Shown here: positions 53,783 to 63,078 of the stretch, in pieces
How the letters are laid out: the number at the start of each line of letters is the position of its first letter
How positions within the stretch are numbered: the first letter of the stretch is position 1
Assembly (NCBI RefSeq): GCF_037381185.1
Contig: NZ_JARRQY010000006.1
Location: forward strand, 1-64,000
DNA length: 64,000 bases
Direction of reading: 5' to 3'
From: Acidihalobacter_A sp037381185
Lineage (GTDB): Bacteria > Pseudomonadota > Gammaproteobacteria > DSM-5130 > Acidihalobacteraceae
The notes under the pieces: model-generated
Told to the model about the DNA's origin: nothing
Database searches by the model: none
The model's input: only the letters and a program-made list of their open reading frames with translations
Program-made: the position numbers and the translations under genes

Positions 53783-54736
53783 ATGAACCCTGATTTTCTA
53801 GACTTCGAACAGCCGATCGCCGAACTTGAGGCCAAGATCGAGGAGCTGCGGTACGTCGGCAATGACAACGAGGTCAATCTCGGCGAAGAGATCGCCAAGT
53901 TGGAGAAGAAGGCTCGCGGATTGACTCAGTCGATCTTCGCCAATCTGACGCCATGGCAGGTTTCGCAGGTCGCCCGTCATCCGCGTCGTCCGTATACGCT
54001 GGACTACATCGGGCATTTGTTCACGGATTTCGAGGAACTGGCCGGCGATCGCGCCTATGCCGACGATGCGGCCGTTGTCGGCGGTCTCGCGCGTTTTCGC
54101 GACCATCCGGTCATGGTAATCGGTCATCAGAAGGGGCGCGACACCAAGGAGAAGGTCAGGCGCAACTTCGGCATGCCTCGCCCGGAAGGCTACCGCAAGG
54201 CGCTGCGTCTGATGCAGATGGCAGAGCGGTTTTCGCTGCCGATCATGACCTTTATCGACACGCCCGGCGCCTATCCCGGCGTCGGTGCCGAGGAACGGGG
54301 CCAGAGCGAGGCTATCGCGCGCAATTTGTTCGAGATGTCGAAACTACGCACGCCGATTATCTGCACGGTGATCGGCGAAGGCGGTTCTGGCGGCGCGCTG
54401 GCGATCGGAGTCGGTGACCACGTGATGATGCTGCAGTACAGCACCTATTCGGTGATTTCGCCCGAAGGCTGTGCCTCTATCCTCTGGAAGAGCGCGGAGA
54501 AGGCTCCGGATGCTGCCGAGGCCCTGGGCATTACCTCCGGGCGGCTGCGCTCGCTGGGACTCATCGACGAAGTGATTCCGGAGCCGGCGGGCGCCGCGCA
54601 CCGCGATCCGGAAACGATGGCCACGCATCTTGGAGAGGCTCTGGAACGGACGTTCAACAAGTTGCGCGAGCAAGGCGTCGAGAAGCTGTTGGAACGCCGT
54701 TATGAGCGGCTCATGAGCTATAGCGCTCTTGGCTGA
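53783..54736 (+). CDS. accA: AccA, acetyl-CoA carboxylase carboxyltransferase alpha
   Basis: This 317-residue subunit forms, with AccD, the carboxyltransferase that makes malonyl-CoA for fatty-acid synthesis. The start MNPDFLDFEQPIAELEAKIE and the catalytic core FIDTPGAYPGVGAEERGQSE and GEGGSGGALAI are standard. The length is typical. The gene follows dnaE, as in E. coli, but across a 514-bp gap. Confidence 0.97.
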   Translation: MNPDFLDFEQPIAELEAKIEELRYVGNDNEVNLGEEIAKLEKKARGLTQSIFANLTPWQVSQVARHPRRPYTLDYIGHLFTDFEELAGDRAYADDAAVVGGLARFRDHPVMVIGHQKGRDTKEKVRRNFGMPRPEGYRKALRLMQMAERFSLPIMTFIDTPGAYPGVGAEERGQSEAIARNLFEMSKLRTPIICTVIGEGGSGGALAIGVGDHVMMLQYSTYSVISPEGCASILWKSAEKAPDAAEALGITSGRLRSLGLIDEVIPEPAGAAHRDPETMATHLGEALERTFNKLREQGVEKLLERRYERLMSYSALG

Positions 54737-54751
54737 TGTTTTGCCCGGACA

Positions 54752-56011
54752 ATGATCATCGCGGGGCCCGATACTCAGCATTTGTTGGATAATCTCCCAG
54801 CCGGGGTCGTTCTGTTCGTCGGCGACCGCATGTGCTACATCAATCCTGCGGGGGTGGTCTTGCTCGAGGGTGACAGCGCCGAGGCATTGATCGGCCGCTC
54901 GGTCATGGAGTTCATCCACCCGCTGGATCAGGCCCGTATCACCGCTCGCATCCGTCGCGCCGAGGCGAGGCGTCAGCACAATCCTCCCACCGAATTTCGC
55001 ATTCACACCGCCAAGGGCAAGCTGCGCGTCCTGGGGCTGACCAGCGTGACGCAGCCCGTCGGCGACACAAATGGTTTATTGGCGGTGTTTATGGACATGA
55101 CGGCCCGCTCCGAGATGGAGCAGCGCCTGCGTGAAAGCGACGAAAACTTCCGCAGTATGCTGGAGAACATGCAGGACGTTTTCTATCGCACCGATGCTGA
55201 GGGTATCACGCGTCTGGTCTGTCCTGCGGTGCGCAATGTGCTTGGCTACGAAGCGGAGGAGATCATCGGGCGTCCGGCGGCCGACTTCTATCCCGATCCT
55301 GAAGATCGTGAGGCTCTGCGTGAAATTATTCTGCGGGAAGGTGCAGTACGGGATTTTCCCGGACAGATGGTATGCAAGGACGGCCGAGTCATCGATATCT
55401 CGATCAGCACCCGAGCCTTGTACGACGAGGAGGGAGCCTTCGTCGGAGTCGAGGGAATCTGGCGCGACATCACCGAGCGCCGTACGCTCGAGCGCGAACT
55501 GGAATATCGCGCTACCACGGACGAACTCACCGGGATCGGTAACCGCCGCACGATTCTGAACCAGATCGACGATGCAATCCGGCGATGTCGTCGGTATCAG
55601 CGGTCGTATGCGCTGCTGTTGCTCGATCTGGACCATTTCAAGATTTTCAACGATCGCTACGGCCATATGTTCGGTGACAGGGTGCTCAAGCACTTCACTG
55701 CCGTGGTCAGCGCGCAGTTGCGGAATAACGATCGTTTCGGACGTCTCGGAGGTGAGGAGTTCTGCGTGCTGTTGGAGGAGGCCGGGTTGGATGAGGCGGA
55801 AGAGGTCGCCAGCCGCATTTGCCGCGCTGTGCAGGAGGCTCCATACAGGGACGCGGAAGCTGGAAGTCTCGAGGTGACGGTCAGCATCGGAGCGGCATAC
55901 TGCACAGCAGGGATGGACACCAGCGTTTCGCGTCTGCTGGAGTGGGCCGACCGGGCGTTGTACAAAGCCAAGCAGTCGGGGCGCAATCGGGTTCATTGGC
56001 AAACGCAATGA
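54752..56011 (+). CDS. PAS-PAS-GGDEF diguanylate cyclase
   Basis: This 419-residue protein has two PAS domains (about residues 1-120 and 130-245, the second with VEGIWRDITERR) and a C-terminal GGDEF domain with the active GGEEF form (RLGGEEFCVLLEE) and the preceding DLDHFKIFNDRYGHMFGD. It should make c-di-GMP. No I-site RxxD is obvious. There is no membrane helix, so it senses a cytoplasmic signal. It is inserted between accA and tilS, and its stop overlaps the tilS start. Confidence 0.9.
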   Translation: MIIAGPDTQHLLDNLPAGVVLFVGDRMCYINPAGVVLLEGDSAEALIGRSVMEFIHPLDQARITARIRRAEARRQHNPPTEFRIHTAKGKLRVLGLTSVTQPVGDTNGLLAVFMDMTARSEMEQRLRESDENFRSMLENMQDVFYRTDAEGITRLVCPAVRNVLGYEAEEIIGRPAADFYPDPEDREALREIILREGAVRDFPGQMVCKDGRVIDISISTRALYDEEGAFVGVEGIWRDITERRTLERELEYRATTDELTGIGNRRTILNQIDDAIRRCRRYQRSYALLLLDLDHFKIFNDRYGHMFGDRVLKHFTAVVSAQLRNNDRFGRLGGEEFCVLLEEAGLDEAEEVASRICRAVQEAPYRDAEAGSLEVTVSIGAAYCTAGMDTSVSRLLEWADRALYKAKQSGRNRVHWQTQ

Positions 56012-57312
56012 GCGTGCGAAGCCGCGTGGAGAGCTTCGATGCGGAAGCGCTGGCGTTCGAACTGCGAAAGCTGCCCGATAGCGGGCGATGGTTGATCGGT
56101 TTCAGTGGCGGCGCGGACTCCTACGCGCTGTTGCATGCGTTGACCTCGCTCGACGGTCTGGGCCGCGAGGTGATAGCCCTGCATGTTCACCATGGGCTGC
56201 AGCCTCAGGCCGAAGAATGGGCCTTGAGATGCGCAGACGTGGCCTGCCAGACCGGCGCGCAGTTTCAGCTGCTGCGCGTGAGTGTGCAGCGGATGTCGGA
56301 GCAGGGGCCCGAGGCGGCAGCACGCTCGGCCCGCTATGAGGCTCTGGCGCAACAGATGCGTCCGGGAGACGTCGTGCTGACCGCGCATCACCGCGACGAT
56401 CAGGCTGAAACCCTGCTGCTGCAATTGCTGCGCGGTGCCGGGCCAGCGGGTCTTGCCGGTATGCCTCCCCTCGTACCGTTCGGAAAAGGCTGGCACGCAA
56501 GACCACTGTTGGGTCAAACGCGTGAGACATTGCAGGAATACCTGAAACGTCGGGGTTTGGGGTGGATCGAGGATCCTTCCAACAGCTCGCTCGACCCCGC
56601 ACGCAACTATCTGCGTCACCGGATCATGCCGGCACTCCAGGCGCGCTGGCCTGCTGCAGGACGCACGCTTGCACGCGCCGCCGGGCATCAGGCCGAAACT
56701 CTGGAACTGACGGCGACCCTGGGGCGGGTTGATATGGAGGCCGTTGCGGCAGATGAACCGGGGGCGCTCAGCGTATCCGCGCTGCGTGTGCTGAGTCGAG
56801 CGCGCTTGCATAACGTTCTGCGAGTCTGGTTGACGGACAAGGGGCTTCCTGCGCCCAATGCCGCGCGCCTGGAGCAGGTGCGCAGTCGGGTGCTCGCGGC
56901 CGCGACGGACGCGCAGCCGCACCTGCGCTGGCCTGGCGGCGAATTGCGCCGCTATCGGGGTGCGCTGTACGCTATGACACCGCTGTCCCCGCACGACCCC
57001 ACTCAGGTCATCGACTGGGATTTGAACGGGGATCCGCTTGATCTTCCCCACCTCGGATGCAGGCTTTGCGTGGCCGATTTGCGTGCTGATGTCGAAGGTC
57101 TAAGACGGGCGGGGCGGGCGATCAGTATTCGTTTCAGGCGCGGGGGCGAGCGCTGCCGGGTTAGGGGCACGGCGCATTCGCGTGCACTGAAGTCGATGCT
57201 GCAGGAAGCCGGGGTGCCGCCTTGGGAGCGTGACCGTATCCCCTTGCTCTATGTGGGGGAGCAATTGCATGAGGTGATCGGTTACTGGTTGTGCGAAGAG
57301 CTGGATTCGTGA
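56008..57312 (+). CDS. tilS: TilS, tRNA-Ile lysidine synthetase
   Basis: This 434-residue enzyme converts C34 of tRNA-Ile to lysidine so that it reads AUA. The PP-loop FSGGADSYALLHAL and the second block LTAHHRDDQAETLLLQLLRG are conserved, and C-terminal TilS domains follow. ATG 56008 overlaps the stop of the GGDEF gene (ATGA), so its translation is coupled to a signalling gene. A longer frame upstream is not coding. Confidence 0.93.
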   Translation: MSVRSRVESFDAEALAFELRKLPDSGRWLIGFSGGADSYALLHALTSLDGLGREVIALHVHHGLQPQAEEWALRCADVACQTGAQFQLLRVSVQRMSEQGPEAAARSARYEALAQQMRPGDVVLTAHHRDDQAETLLLQLLRGAGPAGLAGMPPLVPFGKGWHARPLLGQTRETLQEYLKRRGLGWIEDPSNSSLDPARNYLRHRIMPALQARWPAAGRTLARAAGHQAETLELTATLGRVDMEAVAADEPGALSVSALRVLSRARLHNVLRVWLTDKGLPAPNAARLEQVRSRVLAAATDAQPHLRWPGGELRRYRGALYAMTPLSPHDPTQVIDWDLNGDPLDLPHLGCRLCVADLRADVEGLRRAGRAISIRFRRGGERCRVRGTAHSRALKSMLQEAGVPPWERDRIPLLYVGEQLHEVIGYWLCEELDS

Positions 57313-57373
57313 ACGCTATCACGCTACAGCGATAGCGCTCACCAATCCCAAGCAGGCAGAGGTTCTCGGCGGC

Positions 57374-57911
57374 ATGAAGTGGCTCGAAGCAGTCTCCGAA
57401 GGTTTTTCACTTGGTGATGCCCGTCGCGGTAATCACCAGTCTGGCATTGGCGCTGGCGATGTTCTACGCGGCGACGGTGGGTGCGTGGTACATGATCCTG
57501 CATTTGGGGCACTACGCTTCGCCCGACCTGGGCAACGCCGGCGTCCCGGGGTGAGGGCTTCCACCATGGCCCACGTGGCCGGTATCCTTGGCGGCTATCT
57601 GCTGGTCACCATGCCGCTGATATTCGCGCCGAAGCTTTATGAGTTTTTCGCGAGCAAAATCGACGAGGCCGAGAACTCCGAAATGGGTTCGCGCGTGTTG
57701 TTCATAAAAAGCCCGAAAGACTTGAAGGCTCGATTGGGCAAGGTCGTGCTGATGAATTCTCATCGTCAAATTGTTCGAACACGCCTTGGGGATACATTTC
57801 GACAAACCGCTGGACATGCTCTATTTTGCCGGTGGCATAGCGCTGGTTGGTCTGGCGCTTTATTTTCCCATACCGCTGATCACAAACCTTCGCCAAACGT
57901 GGATGAAGTGA
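57374..57911 (+). pseudogene. UPF0114-type membrane protein gene, frameshifted
   Basis: Pieces of one membrane protein lie in alternating frames. Frame 0 from 57374 gives MKWLEAVSEG. Frame +1 from about 57403 gives VMPVAVITSLALALAMFYAA and a stop at 57552. Frame 0 from 57566 gives MAHVAGILGGYLLVTMPLIF, then YEFFASKIDEAE and DLKARLGKVVLM. Frame +1 from 57756 gives ILIVKLFEHALGIHFDKPLD and ends at TGA 57909. The parts resemble UPF0114 (YqhA-like) proteins with helices and the DLK..LGKVVLMILIVKLFEHAL motif. Indels near TTTTT, GGGG and AA runs separate them; at 57755 one extra A would explain the last shift. A single frame to 57922 is not a sensible protein. Confidence 0.75.
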
Positions 57912-57978
57912 GGCGGCACTGAAAATCCCTGCGCCGGAGCGAATGATCCCGTCCGGCGCTTCGCCCAGGGAGGTTCCG

Positions 57979-59046
57979 ATGCATCCGCTACGTGTGCTCG
58001 ACTTTGGCCCGCTGCCGGCGCTGCGGTCGCAGGCGGTTTATCATGGCGTGGCGAGCGCCATGCGTATGAACGACACGCCGGTGTTGAGTCTGGCGTTTCC
58101 TCGAGAGCCGTACGTTTGCGTCGGCGCGCATCAGAATATCGAACAGGAGGTCGACGAAGACTACTGCTCGATGCACGGGCTGCCGATCGTTCGTCGCTAC
58201 GTCGGTGGCGGTGCGGTCTACCTGGACCATCACCAGTTGTTCTTTCACTTCATTTATCCCGAACAACACGGTCTGCATCTCGCCCAGGAGCTTTATGAAC
58301 TGTTCATCGAGCCAGTGGTGCGCACCTATCGCCGCTTCGGCATCCAGGCCGAGATGCGTCCGATCAATGATATACAGGTGAACGGCCGCAAGATCGGCGG
58401 CACCGGGGCTGCAACTTTCGACTCGGCCATTGTCATGGTGGGCAGTTTTATGTTCGATTTTGATGCCAAGCACATGAGCCGCTGCCTGCGCGTGCCGTCG
58501 GAAAAATTTCGCGACAAGCTCTACGACAGCCTTAGCGAGTACATCACGTCCTTCAGACGCGAACTCGGCATGCCGCCGGAGCGCGAGGCGGTCAAAGAGG
58601 CCTTTCTCCAAGAGGTGGAAACGAGCCTGGGGGCGACGCCGGTGCCGTCCCAGCCCACGCCGAGGGAGCTGAAAGCGATCAATGAGTGGGAGCAGCGTAT
58701 GCGCGATCCGGAGTGGAACTATCGTCGAGGGCGCCGTTTCACGCCCGGGCGGGTGAAGATTTCCAACGATACGCATATCGCGGAGGCATCCCACAAGGCA
58801 GCGGGCGGGCTGCTGCGGGTGCGTATGCTCGTGCATGACGGAGTCATCGCCGGACTCGAACTCAGCGGCGACTTCACTTGTTTACCGGAAAGCGGGGTGG
58901 AACGGCTCGCCGCTGCATTGGTCGGCGCACCGCTGGAGGACGAGGGCTTGCGTTCAAGCCTGGCGCGGGCGCTTGCCGAACTCCAGCTCGATATGCCAGG
59001 GATCACTCCCGAGGACCTACTGATGGTGATGCGGGCTGCGCGATGA
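57979..59046 (+). CDS. Lipoate-protein ligase family protein
   Basis: This 355-residue protein belongs to the biotin/lipoate ligase superfamily. The N-terminal catalytic domain (about residues 1-215) has RRYVGGGAVYLDHHQLFFHF and DIQVNGRKIGGTGAA, the lysine motif of lipoate adenylation. A C-terminal accessory domain (about 225-355) follows. ATG 57979 is preceded by AGGGAGG. The family attaches lipoate or octanoate to 2-oxoacid dehydrogenases and related proteins; in some sulfur oxidisers such ligases serve a sulfur pathway, but nothing nearby supports that here. Exact specificity is open. Confidence 0.82.
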   Translation: MHPLRVLDFGPLPALRSQAVYHGVASAMRMNDTPVLSLAFPREPYVCVGAHQNIEQEVDEDYCSMHGLPIVRRYVGGGAVYLDHHQLFFHFIYPEQHGLHLAQELYELFIEPVVRTYRRFGIQAEMRPINDIQVNGRKIGGTGAATFDSAIVMVGSFMFDFDAKHMSRCLRVPSEKFRDKLYDSLSEYITSFRRELGMPPEREAVKEAFLQEVETSLGATPVPSQPTPRELKAINEWEQRMRDPEWNYRRGRRFTPGRVKISNDTHIAEASHKAAGGLLRVRMLVHDGVIAGLELSGDFTCLPESGVERLAAALVGAPLEDEGLRSSLARALAELQLDMPGITPEDLLMVMRAAR

Positions 59047-59120
59047 AGCCGTACGCAGCACGAGGTTGGATCGGAATCCGTTCCAACAACCCTCCAGGGT
59101 CTGCGGAACAGGTTCCTCAA

Positions 59121-59149
59121 TTGTGGGCACGGGTGCAGTTTGGTAAACT
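59121..59149 (+). promoter_or_regulatory. Possible promoter of pyrG
   Basis: TTGTGG (59121-59126) and TAAACT (59144-59149) are 17 bp apart, and the -10 element ends 57 bp before the pyrG ATG. The match is moderate. Confidence 0.4.
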
Positions 59150-59206
59150 CGCGCGCCATAAATCTTCTCTCGAACATCCCCTTCTTTCGCCCTCAGGCGC
59201 AAATTT

Positions 59207-60859
59207 ATGACACGTTTTGTCTTCATTACCGGCGGAGTGGTTTCCTCCCTGGGCAAGGGTATTACGGCCGCTTCGCTGGGCGCTGTTCTGGAAGCCCGGG
59301 GGCAGAGTATTTCGATGCTCAAGCTGGACCCTTATATCAACGTCGATCCGGGCACCATGAGTCCGTTCCAGCATGGCGAGGTATACGTCACCGACGACGG
59401 TGCGGAGACCGACCTCGACCTCGGACACTATGAACGCTTCGTGCGTTTCAAGGCGACCGAGCGCAACAACTTCACGACTGGCCAGATCTACGAGAACGTT
59501 ATCCGCAAGGAACGCCGCGGAGACTACCTGGGCGGTACGGTGCAGGTCATCCCGCACATTACCGATGAGATCAAGCGTTGTATCCGCGAGGGTGCGGATG
59601 ACGCCGATATCGCGCTGGTGGAGATCGGCGGTACGGTGGGAGACATTGAGTCGCTGCCGTTTCTTGAGGCGATTCGCCAGTTGGGCGTGGAGCTGGGGCG
59701 CGAGAACACGCTGTTCATTCACCTGACTCTGGTGCCGTATCTGCCGACTTCCGGTGAAATCAAGACCAAGCCGACCCAGCACTCGGTCAAGGAATTGCGT
59801 TCGATCGGCATTCAGCCCGACATCCTGATCTGCCGCAGCAAGGAAGCGTTGCCGGAAGGGGAACGGCGCAAGATCGCGTTGTTCACCAATGTCGAGGAAA
59901 AGGCGGTGATCTCCGCCATTGATGTGGACAACATATACAAATTGCCCCTCTGGCTGCATGCTCAGCGCCTCGACGAACTGGTGGTAAGCAAGTTCCATCT
60001 CGATGCGCCACCGGCGGATTTGTCGGACTGGAAGAACGTGGTCAACGCCATGGAATTCCCGGAAGCCGAAGTGGTGATCGGCATGGTCGGCAAGTACGTC
60101 GATTTGAAGGAGTCCTACAAGTCGCTCAATGAGGCTCTGACCCACGCGGGAATCCACACTCAGACGCGAGTGCGCATCCGTTACATCGACTCGGAACAGA
60201 TCGAGGTGGATGGCACCGATCTGCTCGCCGATCTCGACGCTATTCTGGTTCCCGGTGGCTTCGGCAGCCGAGGCATCGAGGGTAAGATCCTGGCCGTGCA
60301 ATACGCGCGCGAGCATAAGGTGCCCTACCTGGGCATCTGTCTTGGCATGCAGGTGGCGGTGATCGAGTTCGCCCGCCATATCGCCGGGCTCAAGGGTGCG
60401 AGCAGCACCGAATTCGACCGTGACACGCCGCATCCAGTGATCGCCCTGATTACGGAGTGGCAGGACCACACCGGCCGTATCGAGCGCCGCGACGAGGAAT
60501 CCGAGCTCGGCGGCACCATGCGTCTCGGCGCCCAGGAGTGCAGGCTTGAGCCGGGCAGCCTGGCGCATCGAGTCTACGGCAGTGACGTGATCGTCGAGCG
60601 CCACCGCCACCGCTACGAGTTCAATAATGTGTATCGCGAGCCGTTGAGCGAGGCGGGCCTGGTCATATCGGGAACGTCCATGGATGGCTCGCTGGTCGAG
60701 ATGACCGAACTCAAGGATCATCCCTGGTTCCTCGGCTGCCAGTTCCATCCCGAGTTCAGGTCGACGCCGCGCGACGGCCATCCGCTGTTCAGCGGCTTCG
60801 TGCGCGCCGCTCGCGAGTACCACGGCGAATGCAAGACCAAGACGGCGAAGTCGGCATGA
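59207..60859 (+). CDS. pyrG: PyrG, CTP synthase
   Basis: This 550-residue enzyme makes CTP from UTP using glutamine. The synthetase domain starts FVFITGGVVSSLGKGITAAS; the glutamine amidotransferase domain has the nucleophile block YLGICLGMQVAVIEFARH and the LGCQFHPEF His-Glu region. The length is normal. Its stop overlaps the kdsA start by four bases (ATGA). The order pyrG-kdsA-eno-ftsB-ispD is frequent in gammaproteobacteria. Confidence 0.97.
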   Translation: MTRFVFITGGVVSSLGKGITAASLGAVLEARGQSISMLKLDPYINVDPGTMSPFQHGEVYVTDDGAETDLDLGHYERFVRFKATERNNFTTGQIYENVIRKERRGDYLGGTVQVIPHITDEIKRCIREGADDADIALVEIGGTVGDIESLPFLEAIRQLGVELGRENTLFIHLTLVPYLPTSGEIKTKPTQHSVKELRSIGIQPDILICRSKEALPEGERRKIALFTNVEEKAVISAIDVDNIYKLPLWLHAQRLDELVVSKFHLDAPPADLSDWKNVVNAMEFPEAEVVIGMVGKYVDLKESYKSLNEALTHAGIHTQTRVRIRYIDSEQIEVDGTDLLADLDAILVPGGFGSRGIEGKILAVQYAREHKVPYLGICLGMQVAVIEFARHIAGLKGASSTEFDRDTPHPVIALITEWQDHTGRIERRDEESELGGTMRLGAQECRLEPGSLAHRVYGSDVIVERHRHRYEFNNVYREPLSEAGLVISGTSMDGSLVEMTELKDHPWFLGCQFHPEFRSTPRDGHPLFSGFVRAAREYHGECKTKTAKSA

Positions 60860-61704
60860 AACTGTGCAGTTTCGAAGTCGGCTTGCAGCATCCGCTGTTC
60901 CTGATCGCGGGGCCTTGCGTGATCGAAAGCGAGGCGCTGGCGCTGGATACGGCGGGACAGCTCAAGGAACTGACGGACCGCCTGGGTGTTCCGTTCATCT
61001 ACAAGTCCTCCTTCGACAAGGCCAACCGTTCGTCCGGGGCGAGTTTCCGCGGTCCGGGCATCGAACAGGGGCTCACGATCCTGGACAAGGTGCGCAAGCA
61101 GATCGGCGTGCCGGTGCTGACGGACGTGCACGAAGATACGCCGCTGGGCGAGGTCGCGGCGGTCGTCGACGTGCTGCAGACGCCCGCCTTCCTGTGCCGC
61201 CAGACCAACTTCATTCGCAACGTCGCCAGCCAGGGGCTGCCAGTCAATATCAAAAAGGGCCAATTCCTCGCACCCTGGGACATGCGCAACGTGGTCGACA
61301 AGGCGCGCGAGGCCGGAAACGAGCAAATCATGGTCTGTGAACGTGGCGTATCCTTCGGCTATAACAATCTCGTCTCTGATATGCGCTCCCTCGCGGTAAT
61401 GCGCGATACCGGTTGCCCGGTGGTCTACGATGCCACGCATTCGGTGCAACTTCCTGGCGGCCAGGGGACGGCCTCGGGCGGGCAGCGAGAGTTCGTCCCG
61501 GTGCTGGCCAGGGCCGCCGTTGCGGCGGGCGTAGCCGGCCTGTTCATGGAGACCCACCCCGATCCCGATCGGGCATTGAGTGACGGTCCGAATGCCTGGC
61601 CACTTGCGCGCATGGCTTCGTTGCTCGAACTTCTCGTTGCGCTCGATGCGACGGTCAAGGCGGCGCCTCTGGCGGAAGCCGATCTGACCGCGACAGGCGT
61701 TTAA
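60856..61704 (+). CDS. kdsA: KdsA, KDO-8-phosphate synthase
   Basis: This 282-residue enzyme condenses phosphoenolpyruvate with arabinose 5-phosphate to make the KDO-8-phosphate precursor of lipopolysaccharide. Family sequences are LIAGPCVIESE, YKSSFDKANRSSGASFRGPG and FLCRQTNFIRN. The start MKLCSFEVG overlaps the pyrG stop; the upstream extension to 60829 was rejected. Its presence implies an LPS outer membrane. Confidence 0.96.
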   Translation: MKLCSFEVGLQHPLFLIAGPCVIESEALALDTAGQLKELTDRLGVPFIYKSSFDKANRSSGASFRGPGIEQGLTILDKVRKQIGVPVLTDVHEDTPLGEVAAVVDVLQTPAFLCRQTNFIRNVASQGLPVNIKKGQFLAPWDMRNVVDKAREAGNEQIMVCERGVSFGYNNLVSDMRSLAVMRDTGCPVVYDATHSVQLPGGQGTASGGQREFVPVLARAAVAAGVAGLFMETHPDPDRALSDGPNAWPLARMASLLELLVALDATVKAAPLAEADLTATGV

Positions 61705-61740
61705 CCGTTCAGCAGGATTTGGCAAGGAGGCTTCACGAAC

Positions 61741-63018
61741 ATGTCCGAGATCGTCGATATTCGCGCCCGCGAACTGCTTGATTCGCGCGGCAACCCGACC
61801 GTCGAGGCCGACGTGCGTCTCGCCAGCGGCGCCGAAGGGCGCGCGGCGGTCCCGTCCGGCGCCTCCACCGGGACGCGCGAGGCGGTCGAACTGCGCGACG
61901 GCGATCCGCAACGCTACGGCGGCAAGGGCGTGCGCCAGGCAGTAGCCAATGTGAATGGCGAGATACGCGAGGATCTGCTCGGTCTCGACGGACGCGACCA
62001 GACCGGCATCGACCGGCGCCTGATCGAACTCGACGGCACGCCGAACAAGTCGCGTCTGGGCGCCAACGCACTGCTTGCAGTGTCGATGGCTTTGAGCAAG
62101 GCCGCCGCGGCCGAGGCGGGGCTGCCACTGTACCGCCATCTGGGAGGCAACGGCACGCTGACTATGCCGGTGCCCATGATGAACATCATCAACGGCGGCG
62201 CACACGCCGACAACAGTGTGGACCTGCAGGAGTTCATGATCGTGCCGGTGGGCGCGCCGAGCCTGAGCGAGGCGGTGCGCTACGGCGCGGAGGTCTTCCA
62301 TGCGCTCAAGAGCGTGCTGAGCAAGCAGGGCATGTCCACCGCGGTGGGCGACGAGGGCGGTTTCGCACCCAATCTGCCGTCGAACGAAGCGGCAATACAC
62401 GCGATTCTTGAGGCCATCGAGAAGGCCGGTTTCAGCGCCGGTGACGACATCGCCCTGGCGCTGGATGCGGCCAGTTCGGAATTCTACGAGCACGGTGCCT
62501 ACGTCCTGGCCTCCGAAGGCAAGCGCTACGATGCGGCGGCTTTTGCCGACTATCTGGCAGGCTGGGTCGCGCAGTATCCCATCGTGTCCATCGAGGATGG
62601 CATGGCCGAGGATGATTGGGCCGGATGGAAGCTGCTTACCGAGCGCTTCGGCGACAAGGTGCAACTGGTCGGTGATGATCTGTTCGTGACCAATACCGAG
62701 ATTCTGGCTCGCGGTATCGAGCAGGGGGTGGCCAACTCCATTCTGATCAAGGTCAACCAGATCGGTACGCTGACGGAGACCCTCGAAGCGATCCGCATGG
62801 CCAAGGATGCGGGTTATACCGCGGTGGTCTCGCATCGCTCCGGCGAAACAGAGGACATCACCATTGCCGATCTCGCCGTCGGCACGCGGGCAGGGCAGAT
62901 CAAGACCGGTGCTCTGTCGCGCTCCGACCGTGTGGCGAAATACAACCAGCTCATCCGCATCGAGGAGGAACTGGGTGCCCAGGCCGAATATCCCGGACGA
63001 AGCGTATTCACGCGATGA
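61741..63018 (+). CDS. eno: Eno, enolase
   Basis: This 425-residue glycolytic enzyme interconverts 2-phosphoglycerate and phosphoenolpyruvate. Motifs include ARELLDSRGNPTVEADV, GAPSLSEAVRYGAEVFH, SIEDGMAEDDWAGW and SHRSGETEDITIADLAVG. The start and length are standard, with AAGGAGG upstream. Confidence 0.98.
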   Translation: MSEIVDIRARELLDSRGNPTVEADVRLASGAEGRAAVPSGASTGTREAVELRDGDPQRYGGKGVRQAVANVNGEIREDLLGLDGRDQTGIDRRLIELDGTPNKSRLGANALLAVSMALSKAAAAEAGLPLYRHLGGNGTLTMPVPMMNIINGGAHADNSVDLQEFMIVPVGAPSLSEAVRYGAEVFHALKSVLSKQGMSTAVGDEGGFAPNLPSNEAAIHAILEAIEKAGFSAGDDIALALDAASSEFYEHGAYVLASEGKRYDAAAFADYLAGWVAQYPIVSIEDGMAEDDWAGWKLLTERFGDKVQLVGDDLFVTNTEILARGIEQGVANSILIKVNQIGTLTETLEAIRMAKDAGYTAVVSHRSGETEDITIADLAVGTRAGQIKTGALSRSDRVAKYNQLIRIEEELGAQAEYPGRSVFTR

Positions 63019-63078
63019 GTCGGGGAAGGCGCGCCGCATCGCGGCGATACCTGCCGCGCGTATGAGGCCCACGCCAAG

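Noticed and set aside
57312..57340. Inverted repeat CGCTATC/GATAGCG after tilS as a terminator
   Set aside because: The stem has seven pairs and no T-run follows, so support is too weak.
57374..57922. A single 182-residue protein
   Set aside because: Only parts of the frame are protein-like; the remaining coherent membrane segments lie in the +1 frame.
60718..63072. A 784-codon minus-strand frame opposite kdsA and eno
   Set aside because: Both plus-strand genes are unmistakable. The antisense frame is a compositional artefact.
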